A stretch of DNA of 56,730 nucleotides. Origin: Gemmatimonadota bacterium (GTDB lineage: Bacteria > Gemmatimonadota > Gemmatimonadetes > Palauibacterales > Palauibacteraceae). Positions 36,081 to 44,304 of this stretch are shown here, one piece after another; positions within the stretch are counted from its first letter, which is position 1, and each line of letters starts with the position of its first letter. The stretch is from assembly GCA_020351855.1 (NCBI GenBank), contig CP070670.1:322259-378988 (forward strand), given 5' to 3'. The notes beneath the pieces are model-generated. The model did no database searches and was not told the DNA's origin. It worked only from the letters and a program-made list of their open reading frames with translations. A program made the translations under genes and the position numbers.

Positions 36081-37588
36081 CCGACCGGCTCGTCGTCCGC
36101 CCCCTCACCGGTGGGTGGGAGCTTCCGCGAGTCCGCTACGGCGGCTCGGGCGATCCCCCGAAGCATGCCCCGGAAGAGCACGACGTGGACGGGATACATC
36201 GCGTACCAGTAGAGGAGGCCTGAAAGGCCAACCGGATCGAACATGGAGGTCTGCCGGATGCAGCTGGCGAATGCCGCATCGTCCGGCACGACGTTCCCAA
36301 CCGGCTCGACTTCGAACTGGAGCCAGGCGCGACCCGGGAGCTTCATCTCGGCGTGCAGGGTGAGGAGTCTGTCGGGCTCGTACGCCTCGACGCGCCAAAA
36401 GTCGACCGTGTCTCCGACGGACAGGTTCTCCGGGTCGCGCCGTCCTCGACGGGTCCCCACGCCCCCGACCAGAAGGTCCAGAAAGCCGCGGACTCCCCAC
36501 ATCCAGTTGCCGAAGTACCAACCGACACGCCCGCCGATCCGACGGATCGGTCGGAAGGCGACGGATGGGGCGGTTGAAACCTCGACGGACCGCGAGTCGA
36601 CGACGCGGCTGCCGAACCTCGTGCCCGCCCAGGATCTCTGCGGGGCCGTGGAGAGGGCATCGGACCAGCGGGTCTGAGCGAACTCTCGGTCCTCGTTGGC
36701 CAGGGCGCGGTCAATCGACTCCCGTATGTCGCGGGGCCGAACCTCGAACTCCCGCAGCGCAGCGTGATCACGCACCACGGTCGTGTTACGCATCCCGTCG
36801 ATGAGATGACGGCCCACGCGCGCATACACGGGTGTCACCAGCCCCAGCCACAGGCTGCTGAGGTAGGGCGTGAGCACCGGCACGGGGATCATGAGGCGCC
36901 GCAACCCGCGCTGGCGAGAGTACTCCTGCATGATCTCGCCATAGGACACGATCGAGCTCCCACCGATCTCGAACACGCGGCTGCCCTCGAGCGGGGAATC
37001 CAGCGCGGCCAGCAGATAGTCCAGAAGATCCTCGATGGCGATCGGCTGTGTGCGCGTCCTGACCCATGAGGGGGTGATCATAATCGGCAGCTTCTCGACC
37101 AACGCCCTCACCAACTCGAACGAGAAGCTTCCGCTGCCGATCACGATGGAGGCTCGGAACTCGACTGTCTGTACGCCTGATTCGCGCAGGAGACGTCCGA
37201 CTTCCTGACGGCTGCGCAGGTGATCGGAGAGATCGGGCCCCTCTCCGAGTCCGCCCAGGTATACGATCCGCCGGACGCCTGCCAGTCGGCAGGCCTGGCC
37301 GAAGTTGACCGCGGCCTTCCGATCCGCCTCGCCGAAGTCCTCCGAAGTGGCCATCGAGTGCACGAGATAGTAGGCGACGTCGATGCCCTCGAGCGCCCGG
37401 TCGAGCGATGGCCGGTCGAGGACGTCGCCCTGCACGACCTCCGTCGCGGGATCGACGCGTGCCTGGAGATAGTTCGGCCGACGGGCCAGGCACCGGACCC
37501 GCTCGTCGCGCTCCTCCAACAGGGTGAGCAACCGACCTCCGACATACCCGGAAGCTCCGGTGAGGAGGATGCGTCCTGCCGTTGACAT
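36014..37588 (-). CDS. SDR / NAD(P)-binding protein with DUF2867 C-terminal domain
   Basis: 524 residues. The N-terminal atypical SDR has the motif LLTGASGYVGGRLLTLLEER and GDVLDRPSLDRALEGIDVAY. A membrane-associated region (TPYLSSLWLGLVTPVYARVG) leads to the C-terminal DUF2867-like domain (WYFGNWMWGVRGFLDLLVGG ... GDTVDFWRVEAYEPDRLLTL ... VGLSGLLYWYAMYPVHVVLF). Such proteins are often next to photolyase and light-response genes, as here. The real substrate is unknown. Its coding end runs 67 bp into the convergent upstream SDR gene. Confidence 0.85.
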   Translation of the reverse strand: MSTAGRILLTGASGYVGGRLLTLLEERDERVRCLARRPNYLQARVDPATEVVQGDVLDRPSLDRALEGIDVAYYLVHSMATSEDFGEADRKAAVNFGQACRLAGVRRIVYLGGLGEGPDLSDHLRSRQEVGRLLRESGVQTVEFRASIVIGSGSFSFELVRALVEKLPIMITPSWVRTRTQPIAIEDLLDYLLAALDSPLEGSRVFEIGGSSIVSYGEIMQEYSRQRGLRRLMIPVPVLTPYLSSLWLGLVTPVYARVGRHLIDGMRNTTVVRDHAALREFEVRPRDIRESIDRALANEDREFAQTRWSDALSTAPQRSWAGTRFGSRVVDSRSVEVSTAPSVAFRPIRRIGGRVGWYFGNWMWGVRGFLDLLVGGVGTRRGRRDPENLSVGDTVDFWRVEAYEPDRLLTLHAEMKLPGRAWLQFEVEPVGNVVPDDAAFASCIRQTSMFDPVGLSGLLYWYAMYPVHVVLFRGMLRGIARAAVADSRKLPPTGEGADDEPVGHAIGASSMSGFSSTKETMRSA

Positions 37589-37603
37589 GTGCCCTCCCCG
37601 CGA

Positions 37604-38419
37604 TCAGTTGGCGGCCGGGGTAGCCGGGTGCGGCCCTGTCGATGGCCCGTGAGCGGGAAGTACAGATCCCAGTCCGCCATCTACGCCGATGACTTGGCCC
37701 GTGATCCAACTGTTACGCGGATCGAGCAGCCACGCAACAGCCCGAGCCACATCCTCGGGCTCACCGAGCCTCCCGAGCGCGTGTAGCGCCCGGGAGGCAC
37801 GGGCGGCTGCGGGCCGGCTGGTGATACGCTCCGTCAGCGGGGTCCGGGTCAGTCCCGGCGCTACGACATTGAAACGCAGTCCCGCGCCGGCGTAGGTGGC
37901 AGCCGCGGAGCGGGCCAGACCCACGATTCCGGCCTTGGCGGCTGCGATCGCCTCGTGGTTGGGAATCCCTATCGCCGCTGCCGCGGATCCCATGAGAACC
38001 ACCGAACCACCGCCGCTTCGCATGTGCGTGCCTGCCGCCCGGACGACGGCAAATGCCGAGCCCAGATTCACATCGATGACGTCTGCCCACTCCTCCGGCT
38101 TCGTCGCGTGCGCGGGCTTGAGCAGCAGCGAACCGACGCAGTTGGCGATGCCGTCCACTCGCCCGAAGGTCGAAGCGACATCACCCAGCCAGTCGGCCAC
38201 GGCAGGAGCATTCGTGGCGTCCAGCACCTTGAAGTCAGCACCCATCTCGCGGGCGAGGGACCGGAGTCGGCTTTCACCGCGTGCGGCGATTGCCAGCCGG
38301 GCTCCGGAGTCCCTCAGCAAGTAGCTGACCGATTCCCCGATGCCGCCCGTGGCTCCCAGAACCGCGAACACGGGGCCCTCGCCCAACGGGACGGGGTGGG
38401 GTTGAGGTGAGTACATCAC
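37604..38419 (-). CDS. Classical SDR-fold protein lacking the catalytic tyrosine
   Basis: 271 residues. The Rossmann start (FAVLGATGGIGESVSYLLRD), the DATN turn, the NCVG-type motif (GIANCVGSLLLKP), the serine strand (SVVLMGSAAAAIGIP) and the C-terminal cofactor loop (GRLGEPEDVARAVAWLLDP; GQVIGVDGGLGS) are all standard for oxidoreductases such as 3-oxoacyl-ACP reductases. The active-site YxxxK is replaced: the segment reads NHEAIAAAKAGIVGL, keeping lysine but with isoleucine where tyrosine should be. Many family members in public annotation share an NHEAIAAAKAG pattern, so this may be a real subfamily. It is 15 bp upstream of the DUF2867 gene in the same direction. Confidence 0.85.
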   Translation of the reverse strand: MMYSPQPHPVPLGEGPVFAVLGATGGIGESVSYLLRDSGARLAIAARGESRLRSLAREMGADFKVLDATNAPAVADWLGDVASTFGRVDGIANCVGSLLLKPAHATKPEEWADVIDVNLGSAFAVVRAAGTHMRSGGGSVVLMGSAAAAIGIPNHEAIAAAKAGIVGLARSAAATYAGAGLRFNVVAPGLTRTPLTERITSRPAAARASRALHALGRLGEPEDVARAVAWLLDPRNSWITGQVIGVDGGLGSVLPAHGPSTGPHPATPAAN

Positions 38420-38492
38420 AGGTCCGCACCCTTCGTCAATCTATGAGCAGCGGAGCGGGCAAGAGTGCCCGCTCCTTCGAATGAGACCGAGC

Positions 38493-39020
38493 TTATCGGC
38501 AGCCGGCCGGCTCATCGCGCGGCAGAATGACCGCATCGATCACGTGGATCACGCCGTTGCTGGCCGGAATGTCCGTCTTGAGGACCTTGGCCCCATCAAC
38601 CATGACGCCCGCATCGCTGGTCTTGATCGCGATCTTCTGCCCCTGAACGGTCTTCGCCTCCGAGAGCTTCACGACGTCCTTCGCCATGACCTTCCCGGGA
38701 ACCACATGGTAGGTCAGGATGGCCACCAGCTTATCCTTGTTCTCGGGCTTGAGGAGTTCCGCGACCGTGCCTTCCGGCAGCGCGCCGAACGCCTCATCCG
38801 TGGGAGCGAACACGGTGAACGGACCGTCGCTCTTGAGGACCTCGACGAGTCCGGCCGCCTTCACCGCCGCGACCAACGTCTCAAAGGATCCGGCGGAGAC
38901 GGCCACGTCGACGATGTCCATCGAGGCCGGCTTGGCATACGACGCCTGCTGGGCGAGCGCCGGGGAGGACGTGAAAGCGGCGAGCGCCGCGACGAGGGCA
39001 ATGCGAACACCTTTCATCAT
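38493..39020 (-). CDS. Secreted fasciclin (FAS1) domain protein
   Basis: 175 residues. Signal peptide ([17 protein letters not shown]) with cleavage near ALAQ. One complete FAS1 domain follows: [40 protein letters not shown] and the H2 box [16 protein letters not shown]1 proteins act in adhesion or envelope interactions. It ends with a short Cys-containing tail (PAGCR). Start ATG 39020 has GGAG 5 nt upstream, and a near-consensus promoter at 39094-39122 drives it. It is divergent from the photolyase gene. Confidence 0.9.
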   Translation of the reverse strand: MMKGVRIALVAALAAFTSSPALAQQASYAKPASMDIVDVAVSAGSFETLVAAVKAAGLVEVLKSDGPFTVFAPTDEAFGALPEGTVAELLKPENKDKLVAILTYHVVPGKVMAKDVVKLSEAKTVQGQKIAIKTSDAGVMVDGAKVLKTDIPASNGVIHVIDAVILPRDEPAGCR

Positions 39021-39093
39021 ACCAACTCCATCGTGTTGTCGGACGCTGCTACGAACGCCCTACTATTCTCAATTGCACATCACCTAAGGGGCG

Positions 39094-39122
39094 AAAATAC
39101 GCATGGATCAGACGGTTGTCAA
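39094..39122 (-). promoter_or_regulatory. Predicted promoter of the fasciclin gene
   Basis: On the minus strand: TTGACA (39117-39122), 17-bp spacer, TATTTT (39094-39099). This is the best consensus match in the window. Leader to ATG 39020 is about 67 nt. Confidence 0.65.
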
Positions 39123-39143
39123 GCATTTGTCCAATACATCACA

Positions 39144-39173
39144 TTGACAAGCCCCGGGGCATCCGATTAAACT
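39144..39173 (+). promoter_or_regulatory. Predicted promoter of the photolyase operon
   Basis: TTGACA (39144-39149), 18-bp spacer, TAAACT (39168-39173). The -35 boxes of this and the fasciclin promoter are 21 bp apart on opposite strands, so one regulator bound between them could control both. Confidence 0.5.
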
Positions 39174-39322
39174 GCTCGCGTGGATGGGCAACCGATCGCA
39201 CGAAACGGAAGCCGGTTGAACGTGCTCGCAGCGCGCGACGCCCACGTGCCCACGAACCGCGCCGGCTTTCGGATGCTCCTGGACAGCCTTCGCTTGGCAG
39301 GTTAGACAGGGGGATGAGCCAA

Positions 39323-40807
39323 ATGAAGGGGTTTAGCGTTCCCGCGGTCCGACGGTCGGTTCTCAACGACCGAGACCCTGATCCGGCCGGATCCTTCGTC
39401 GTTTACTGGATGACCTCCTCGCGTCGACCCCACTGGAACTTCGCGCTCCAGCACGCTCGGGACTGGGCGCGACAGCTCGGAAAGCCTCTGGTCGTGCTCG
39501 AGGCGCTGCGAAGCGATTACCGCTGGGCGAGTGACCGAATGCACCGGTTCGTCGTGCAGGGGATGGTCGATCACGCGAAGGAGTTCGCTCGTCGCGGGAT
39601 CACCTACTATGCCTACGTGGAACCGGAGCCAGGCGCGGGCAGGGGGCTCCTGGCGGCCATCGCGGCCGACGCCTGCCTCGTCGTGGGCGACGAGTATCCG
39701 GCATTCTTCCTTCCCCGCATGGTGGAGTCGGCGCGCAAGATCCCGATTCGTCTCGAGACGGTGGACTCGAACGGTCTCCTTCCGCTTCGCGCCGCCGATC
39801 GCGTCTTTCCGACCGCATACGCCTTTCGGCGCTTCCTGCAGCGGGAGCTGCCACGGCACCTCGCGCAGCGACCCGAGCGGGATCCGCTGGCGACCGCGCC
39901 GCCGGAAGCGGCGAATCTTGCGCCGAACGTCCTCCAGCGCTGGCCAGGCCTCGCTTCCGAGCCGTCACCGGACGGCCTCGATGACCTCATCGCCCGGCTG
40001 CCTATCGACCACCATGTTCCGCCTGTGTCCTACGAGGGGGGATGCGCCGCCGGTGCCGCCGGGCTGCGCGCGTTCGTCGCCGGTAGGCTTGAGCACTATG
40101 CGGAGAAGCGGAACGATCCGACCGAGCCTGCTACCAGCCGGCTTTCGCCGTACCTGCACTTCGGACATGTGGGGGCGCATCAGGTCTTCGAGGCCGTGGC
40201 CCGAGCAGAGGATTGGGAGCCCGACAGACTGGCGGACTCGGCGGGCGGGAAGCGGCGGGGCTGGTGGGGGATGTCGGAGTCGGCCGAGGCTTTCCTCGAC
40301 GAGCTCGTCACGTGGCGCGAACTGGGCTTCAACCGCTGTGCCCGAACAGGGGACTATGACCGCTTTGAGTCCCTGCCCGACTGGGCCCGCGAGACGCTCA
40401 GCGACCACGCAGACGACGAGAGGCCGTACCTCTATTCACGGGAGGAGCTGGAGGCGGCAGAGACACACGACCAGATCTGGAACGCGGCTCAGCGTGAGCT
40501 GCGAGTCGAAGGTCGCATCCACGGCTACCTTCGGATGCTGTGGGGCAAGAAGATCCTGGAGTGGTCGAAGACGCCGCGGGAGGCGCTCCAGGTGATGATC
40601 GAGCTCAACAACCGTTGGGCCGTGGACGGGCGCGACCCGAACTCCTACAGCGGCATCTTCTGGGTGCTGGGCCGCTATGACCGCCCCTGGGGCCCTGAGC
40701 GTCCCGTGTTCGGGAAGATTCGATACATGACCTCCGAGAACACCGCCCGCAAGTACAGACTTCAGACCTACCTCGAACGGTACGGTGACGACGCGAAGCA
40801 CCTTTAG
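39323..40807 (+). CDS. phrB: Class II CPD photolyase
   Basis: 494 residues from ATG 39323 (GGGGG 9 nt upstream; ATG 39314 is also possible). It repairs cyclobutane pyrimidine dimers with light and FAD. Features of class II enzymes are visible: VVYWMTSSRRPHWNFALQHA near the start, LSPYLHFGHVGAHQVFEAVA, and the FAD-site block SESAEAFLDELVTWRELGFN. A later block EGRIHGYLRMLWGKKILEWS with MIELNNRWAVDGRDPNSYSG is also typical of class II. It is the first gene of an operon with the FeS photolyase, whose start lies 23 bp inside it. Confidence 0.92.
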   Translation: MKGFSVPAVRRSVLNDRDPDPAGSFVVYWMTSSRRPHWNFALQHARDWARQLGKPLVVLEALRSDYRWASDRMHRFVVQGMVDHAKEFARRGITYYAYVEPEPGAGRGLLAAIAADACLVVGDEYPAFFLPRMVESARKIPIRLETVDSNGLLPLRAADRVFPTAYAFRRFLQRELPRHLAQRPERDPLATAPPEAANLAPNVLQRWPGLASEPSPDGLDDLIARLPIDHHVPPVSYEGGCAAGAAGLRAFVAGRLEHYAEKRNDPTEPATSRLSPYLHFGHVGAHQVFEAVARAEDWEPDRLADSAGGKRRGWWGMSESAEAFLDELVTWRELGFNRCARTGDYDRFESLPDWARETLSDHADDERPYLYSREELEAAETHDQIWNAAQRELRVEGRIHGYLRMLWGKKILEWSKTPREALQVMIELNNRWAVDGRDPNSYSGIFWVLGRYDRPWGPERPVFGKIRYMTSENTARKYRLQTYLERYGDDAKHL

Positions 40808-42416
40808 CAGACTGCTGTCGAACCACGCTGGCGATCCTGGCCGGCCCATCTGGGTGTTCGTCCCCTACGACCAGCTGACCGACCGGATAGGCCCGCTCGC
40901 CAGGCACGGGCCCGAGGAGATCGGGATCGTGCTCGTCGAGAGCCGGTGGAAGGCATGCAGGCGGCCCTACCACAAGCAGAAGCTTGCCCTGGTTCTCGCC
41001 AACATGAGGCACTTCGCCCTCGAGCAGGCGCGCCGCGGCGTGGCCGTCCGGTATCTGATGGCAGACGGTCCCTACCGCGAGGCGCTACGACCGGTCGCGG
41101 AGGAGCTGGGGCCGCTGATGGTGATGGAGCCGGCCGAGCGAGAGCTTCGGGTGGACCTGGCGCCGCTCTTCACGGCCGGCTTGCTTCTTCTGCGACCGCA
41201 CGAGGGCTGGCTCACCTCGAGCGAGCAGTTCGCGGCCAGCCAGGATGGCCCGCCGTGGCGAATGGACCCGTTCTACCGTCACGTGCGGAAGGAGACGGGG
41301 GTGCTCATGGAGGGTGGCCGGCCGGCGGGCGGCCGCTTCAGCCTGGACGCGGAGAACCGCCGCCCTTGGCCTGGCGAGCCGCCCGCCCCATCCGCACCGG
41401 ACTTTCCGGTGGACGACATCAAGGCCGAGGTCGCCGAACTGGTGGAGGCGGTCTTCGCGGATCACCCGGGGGAGCTCGATCTCGATCACCTTCCCGCAAC
41501 CCGGGTGGACGCCGATCACCTGTGGAGCTGGGCAAAGGAAGAGTGCCTGGTGCACTTCGGTCCCTTCGAGGACGCGATGTCCCGTCGCTCCGGAGGTCTG
41601 TTCCACACTCGGGTGAGTGCGCTGCTGAATCTGCACCGCCTGCTGCCGGCTCAGGTGGTGGGCGATGCCTTGGCGCTTGACCTGCCGCTCGCGAGCCAGG
41701 AGGGGTTCGTCCGGCAGGTCATGGGATGGCGGGAGTTCGTGCGTCACGTCCACGCGGCGACGGATGGCTTTCGGTGCGGGCCGGAGGGCTTCGCCTTGGA
41801 GTCCGGTGGTGTGTCCGCCGAACGGTCGTTCGCGGCTGGTGAGGACCGGCCCGGCGCCCCGGACTTTCTTGGCGCGGCGACGCCGCTGCCTCCCGCCTAC
41901 TGGGGCACACCCTCCGGTCTCGCCTGCCTGGACCAGGTGGTGGGCCAGGTATGGCGAGAGGGCTGGAGCCACCATATCACGCGGCTCATGGTGCTCAGCA
42001 ATATCGCCCTCCTCATCGACGTGGACCCGAGGGAACTGACCGACTGGTTCTGGATTGCATACGCGGACGCCTTCGACTGGGTCGTCGAGCCGAACGTGCT
42101 CGGGATGGGTGCCTTCGCGGCAGGGGAGCTCATGACCACCAAGCCCTACGTGTCCGGCTCGAACTACATCGCCAAGATGAGCGATTTCTGTGATTCATGC
42201 GCCTTCGATCCGGACGTGTCGTGTCCGTTGCGCGACCTCTACTGGGCCTTCCTCGCCCGGCACGAGGAGAAGCTGGCGGGAATCCCCCGCATGCGGCTAC
42301 CGTACGCTTCGCTGGCGAAGCGCGGGGCGGAGCGACGCCGTCGGGATCAGAGGACCTTCGAGGCCGTCCGCCAGCGTCTCGGCGATGGGCAGATTCTCAG
42401 CCCGCCGCCTCCATGA
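40785..42416 (+). CDS. FeS-type bacterial cryptochrome / (6-4) photolyase (DPRP family)
   Basis: 543 residues. Matches the deoxyribodipyrimidine-photolyase-related family (CryB/PhrB): VFVPYDQLTDRIGPLARH at the start, KLALVLANMRHFALEQARRG, and FVRQVMGWREFVRHVH near the FAD site. Four cysteines, C381, C469, C472 and C480, are candidates for the [4Fe-4S] cluster; the 381-469-472 spacings (88 and 3) match the family as I recall it, but the last gap is 8 rather than about 13. (6-4) repair is the known role of PhrB. The GTG start lies inside the end of the class II photolyase gene, so the two are coupled. Confidence 0.9.
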   Translation: MTTRSTFSRLLSNHAGDPGRPIWVFVPYDQLTDRIGPLARHGPEEIGIVLVESRWKACRRPYHKQKLALVLANMRHFALEQARRGVAVRYLMADGPYREALRPVAEELGPLMVMEPAERELRVDLAPLFTAGLLLLRPHEGWLTSSEQFAASQDGPPWRMDPFYRHVRKETGVLMEGGRPAGGRFSLDAENRRPWPGEPPAPSAPDFPVDDIKAEVAELVEAVFADHPGELDLDHLPATRVDADHLWSWAKEECLVHFGPFEDAMSRRSGGLFHTRVSALLNLHRLLPAQVVGDALALDLPLASQEGFVRQVMGWREFVRHVHAATDGFRCGPEGFALESGGVSAERSFAAGEDRPGAPDFLGAATPLPPAYWGTPSGLACLDQVVGQVWREGWSHHITRLMVLSNIALLIDVDPRELTDWFWIAYADAFDWVVEPNVLGMGAFAAGELMTTKPYVSGSNYIAKMSDFCDSCAFDPDVSCPLRDLYWAFLARHEEKLAGIPRMRLPYASLAKRGAERRRRDQRTFEAVRQRLGDGQILSPPPP

Positions 42417-42441
42417 GATCCATCGCCCTGCGGGAGGTGGG

Positions 42442-43410
42442 ATGACCGAGTTTGCTCGACCGCGGCTCGTCCTGAGCCGCTGTTTGGAGCTCGAAAAGGT
42501 CAGGTATAACGGCGAGAAGATCGCCTACGACTTCGTGCGCGAGCTCGAACCGTTCGTCGACCTCGTCCCGATCTGCCCCGAGGTGGAGATCGGCCTGGGC
42601 GTGCCGCGGGATCCGATCCGCCTGGTGGTAGGGGAGGACGGGGTGCGCCTCTACCAACCTTCGACGCGGCGCGATCTGACCCTCGCCATGCAGGAGTTCG
42701 GCGACACGTTCCTGTCCGGGCTGCCGCCGGTCGATGGATTCGTGCTGAAGAACCGCTCCCCGTCCTGCGGGATCAGCGACGTGAAGCTTCACACCCCCGA
42801 TGGGATGCCGGCCTCTTCCGGGAAGCGGGCCGGGATGTTCGGTCAGGCGGTGATCGATCGGTTCGGCGACCTGGCAGTCGAGGATGAGGGCAGGCTGCGC
42901 AACTTCCGGATCCGGGAGCACTTCCTCACGAAACTCTTCGCTCTGGCCGCGCTCCGTCAGGTCGAGGATTCCACCGCCATACGGGACCTGATCGACTTCC
43001 ACGCTCGCTACAAGTTCGTGCTCATGGCATACAGCCAGAAGGGCCTGCGAGAGCTCGGACGCCTCGTGGCCAACGGCCGCGACCTCGCGTTGGACGATCT
43101 GATGGCCCGATACCGCGTCGGGTTCGCGGCTGCCCTGCGCCGGCCTCCCAAGTACACTTCGGTCATCAACGTGCTCGATCACGCCGCGGGATACTTCAAG
43201 CGGACGCTGGATGGACGAGAGAAGGCGATGTTCAGAAGGCAGGTCGATCGGTACCGGAGCGGACGTCTGCCCCTCGCCGGTGTGACGGCCGTTCTGTGGG
43301 CGTGGGTCATCCGGGAGGACGAGGCTTACCTGCAGGGGCAGGCCTTCTTTCAGCCCTACCCGGACGAGCTGATGAGCGTGTCGGATTCGGGCAAAGGTCG
43401 AAAGATATGA
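42442..43410 (+). CDS. DUF523-DUF1722 protein (YbgA-like)
   Basis: 322 residues from ATG 42442 with GGGAGG upstream. The N-terminal DUF523 half carries cysteine motifs (LVLSRCLELEKVRYNGEKIA; DGFVLKNRSPSCGISDVKLH) and the C-terminal DUF1722 half has FLTKLFALAALRQVEDSTAI, YSQKGLRELGRLV and CTS-like SVINVLDHAAGYFKRTLDGR. In E. coli the DUF1722 protein YbgA is encoded beside the photolyase gene, matching the position here 25 bp after the FeS photolyase. Function is not established. Its stop overlaps the next gene as ATGA. Confidence 0.9.
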   Translation: MTEFARPRLVLSRCLELEKVRYNGEKIAYDFVRELEPFVDLVPICPEVEIGLGVPRDPIRLVVGEDGVRLYQPSTRRDLTLAMQEFGDTFLSGLPPVDGFVLKNRSPSCGISDVKLHTPDGMPASSGKRAGMFGQAVIDRFGDLAVEDEGRLRNFRIREHFLTKLFALAALRQVEDSTAIRDLIDFHARYKFVLMAYSQKGLRELGRLVANGRDLALDDLMARYRVGFAAALRRPPKYTSVINVLDHAAGYFKRTLDGREKAMFRRQVDRYRSGRLPLAGVTAVLWAWVIREDEAYLQGQAFFQPYPDELMSVSDSGKGRKI

Positions 43411-44258
43411 ACGCACGGCCTACCGAGAGGAAGCGAGCCTTGAGGAGCTGTCAATGGGTGACCGGGATCGGCGGCCTGACCGGGATCAGCGGCCTGACCG
43501 CGATTCTCTGCCTCGGAGCCGCCGCATCCCTGCCGGCCCAGCCCGTCGAGACCAGGCTACTGGTACGGGCGGTCTCCGCCGATGCGAAGATCATCGGCAC
43601 GAACGTCGGCGGGGCCCGCATTACGGTGCGCGACGTCGCGAACGGGACCGTGCTGTCCCAGGGCACTCAGCTCGGGAGCACGGGGAGCACCGAGCGGATC
43701 ATGAGGGCTCCGCGGCAGCGCGGAGCCAGGGTGTTTGACACCGAGGGGGCGGCGGGCTTCGTGGCGACGCTGGAGATCGACGAACCGACGCTGGTCGAGG
43801 TGACGGCGGAAGGCCCGCTGGGGACCCCGCAAGCCACGCAGCGGAGCTCCACCACGCTTTGGCTGGTGCCTGGCGAGGACGTGCTCGGCGAGGGGCTGGT
43901 GCTCGTCCTGCACGGCTTCGCCATCAGGCTCGAATCACCCTCTGTCGAGCGGAGTTTCGTCGCCGGCGAGTCGATTGCCCTTCGCGTGCATGCGGAGATG
44001 CTGTGCGGCTGCCCGCTCACCCCGGGAGGCCTGTGGGACTCGGACCGCATCGCGATCGTCGCGAGGCTGCTGGACGAGCGCGGACCGCGTGCGGAGACGG
44101 AGCTGTCATACGCGGGCGAGCCGAGCACGTTCGCCGGGACGATCGTCGCGCCGGCGCCGGGAGAGTACCGGCTGGAGATCCTGGCGATCGACGCCGATCG
44201 GGCCAACTTCGGCCGGACGGAGCAAGACCTTCGAGTTGCCGGCGGTCCGTCGCCCTGA
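43407..44258 (+). CDS. Secreted protein, unknown (beta-rich)
   Basis: 283 residues from ATG 43407. The signal sequence contains a repeated TGIGGLTGISGLTAIL run encoded by an 18-bp tandem repeat, and ends near LPAQPVE. The mature part is rich in beta-strand-like stretches (TLEIDEPTLVEVTAEGPLGT; PGEYRLEILAIDADRANFGR) with one Cys pair (MLCGCPL). It looks like two immunoglobulin-like domains, but no family was recognised. It is the last gene of the photolyase operon by overlap, and its relation to DNA repair is not obvious. Confidence 0.75.
   Translation: MNARPTERKRALRSCQWVTGIGGLTGISGLTAILCLGAAASLPAQPVETRLLVRAVSADAKIIGTNVGGARITVRDVANGTVLSQGTQLGSTGSTERIMRAPRQRGARVFDTEGAAGFVATLEIDEPTLVEVTAEGPLGTPQATQRSSTTLWLVPGEDVLGEGLVLVLHGFAIRLESPSVERSFVAGESIALRVHAEMLCGCPLTPGGLWDSDRIAIVARLLDERGPRAETELSYAGEPSTFAGTIVAPAPGEYRLEILAIDADRANFGRTEQDLRVAGGPSP
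43460..43500 (+). repeat. 18-bp tandem repeat in a signal-peptide region
   Basis: Two copies of an 18-bp unit (GACCGGGATCGGCGGCCT at 43460-43477 and the same with one change at 43478-43495) plus a 5-bp third start. They encode the repeated TGI(G/S)GL segment of the secreted protein's hydrophobic core, so slippage would change signal length in units of six residues. Confidence 0.8.
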
Positions 44259-44304
44259 GACAACCGGCTCGGGCCCGCGAGGCTGCGATGCGGCCCGCGA
44301 AGCC

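Larger units (their letters stand above)
39021..39322. other. Divergent promoter region of the fasciclin and photolyase genes
   Basis: About 300 bp, AT-rich in the centre. It holds two back-to-back promoters, one on each strand, whose TTGACA elements form the inverted repeat TTGTCAA (39116-39122) / TTGACAA (39144-39150). Between them is TTTGTCCAATACATCACA. The remaining 150 bp next to the photolyase start is GC-rich with no recognisable element. Confidence 0.6.
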
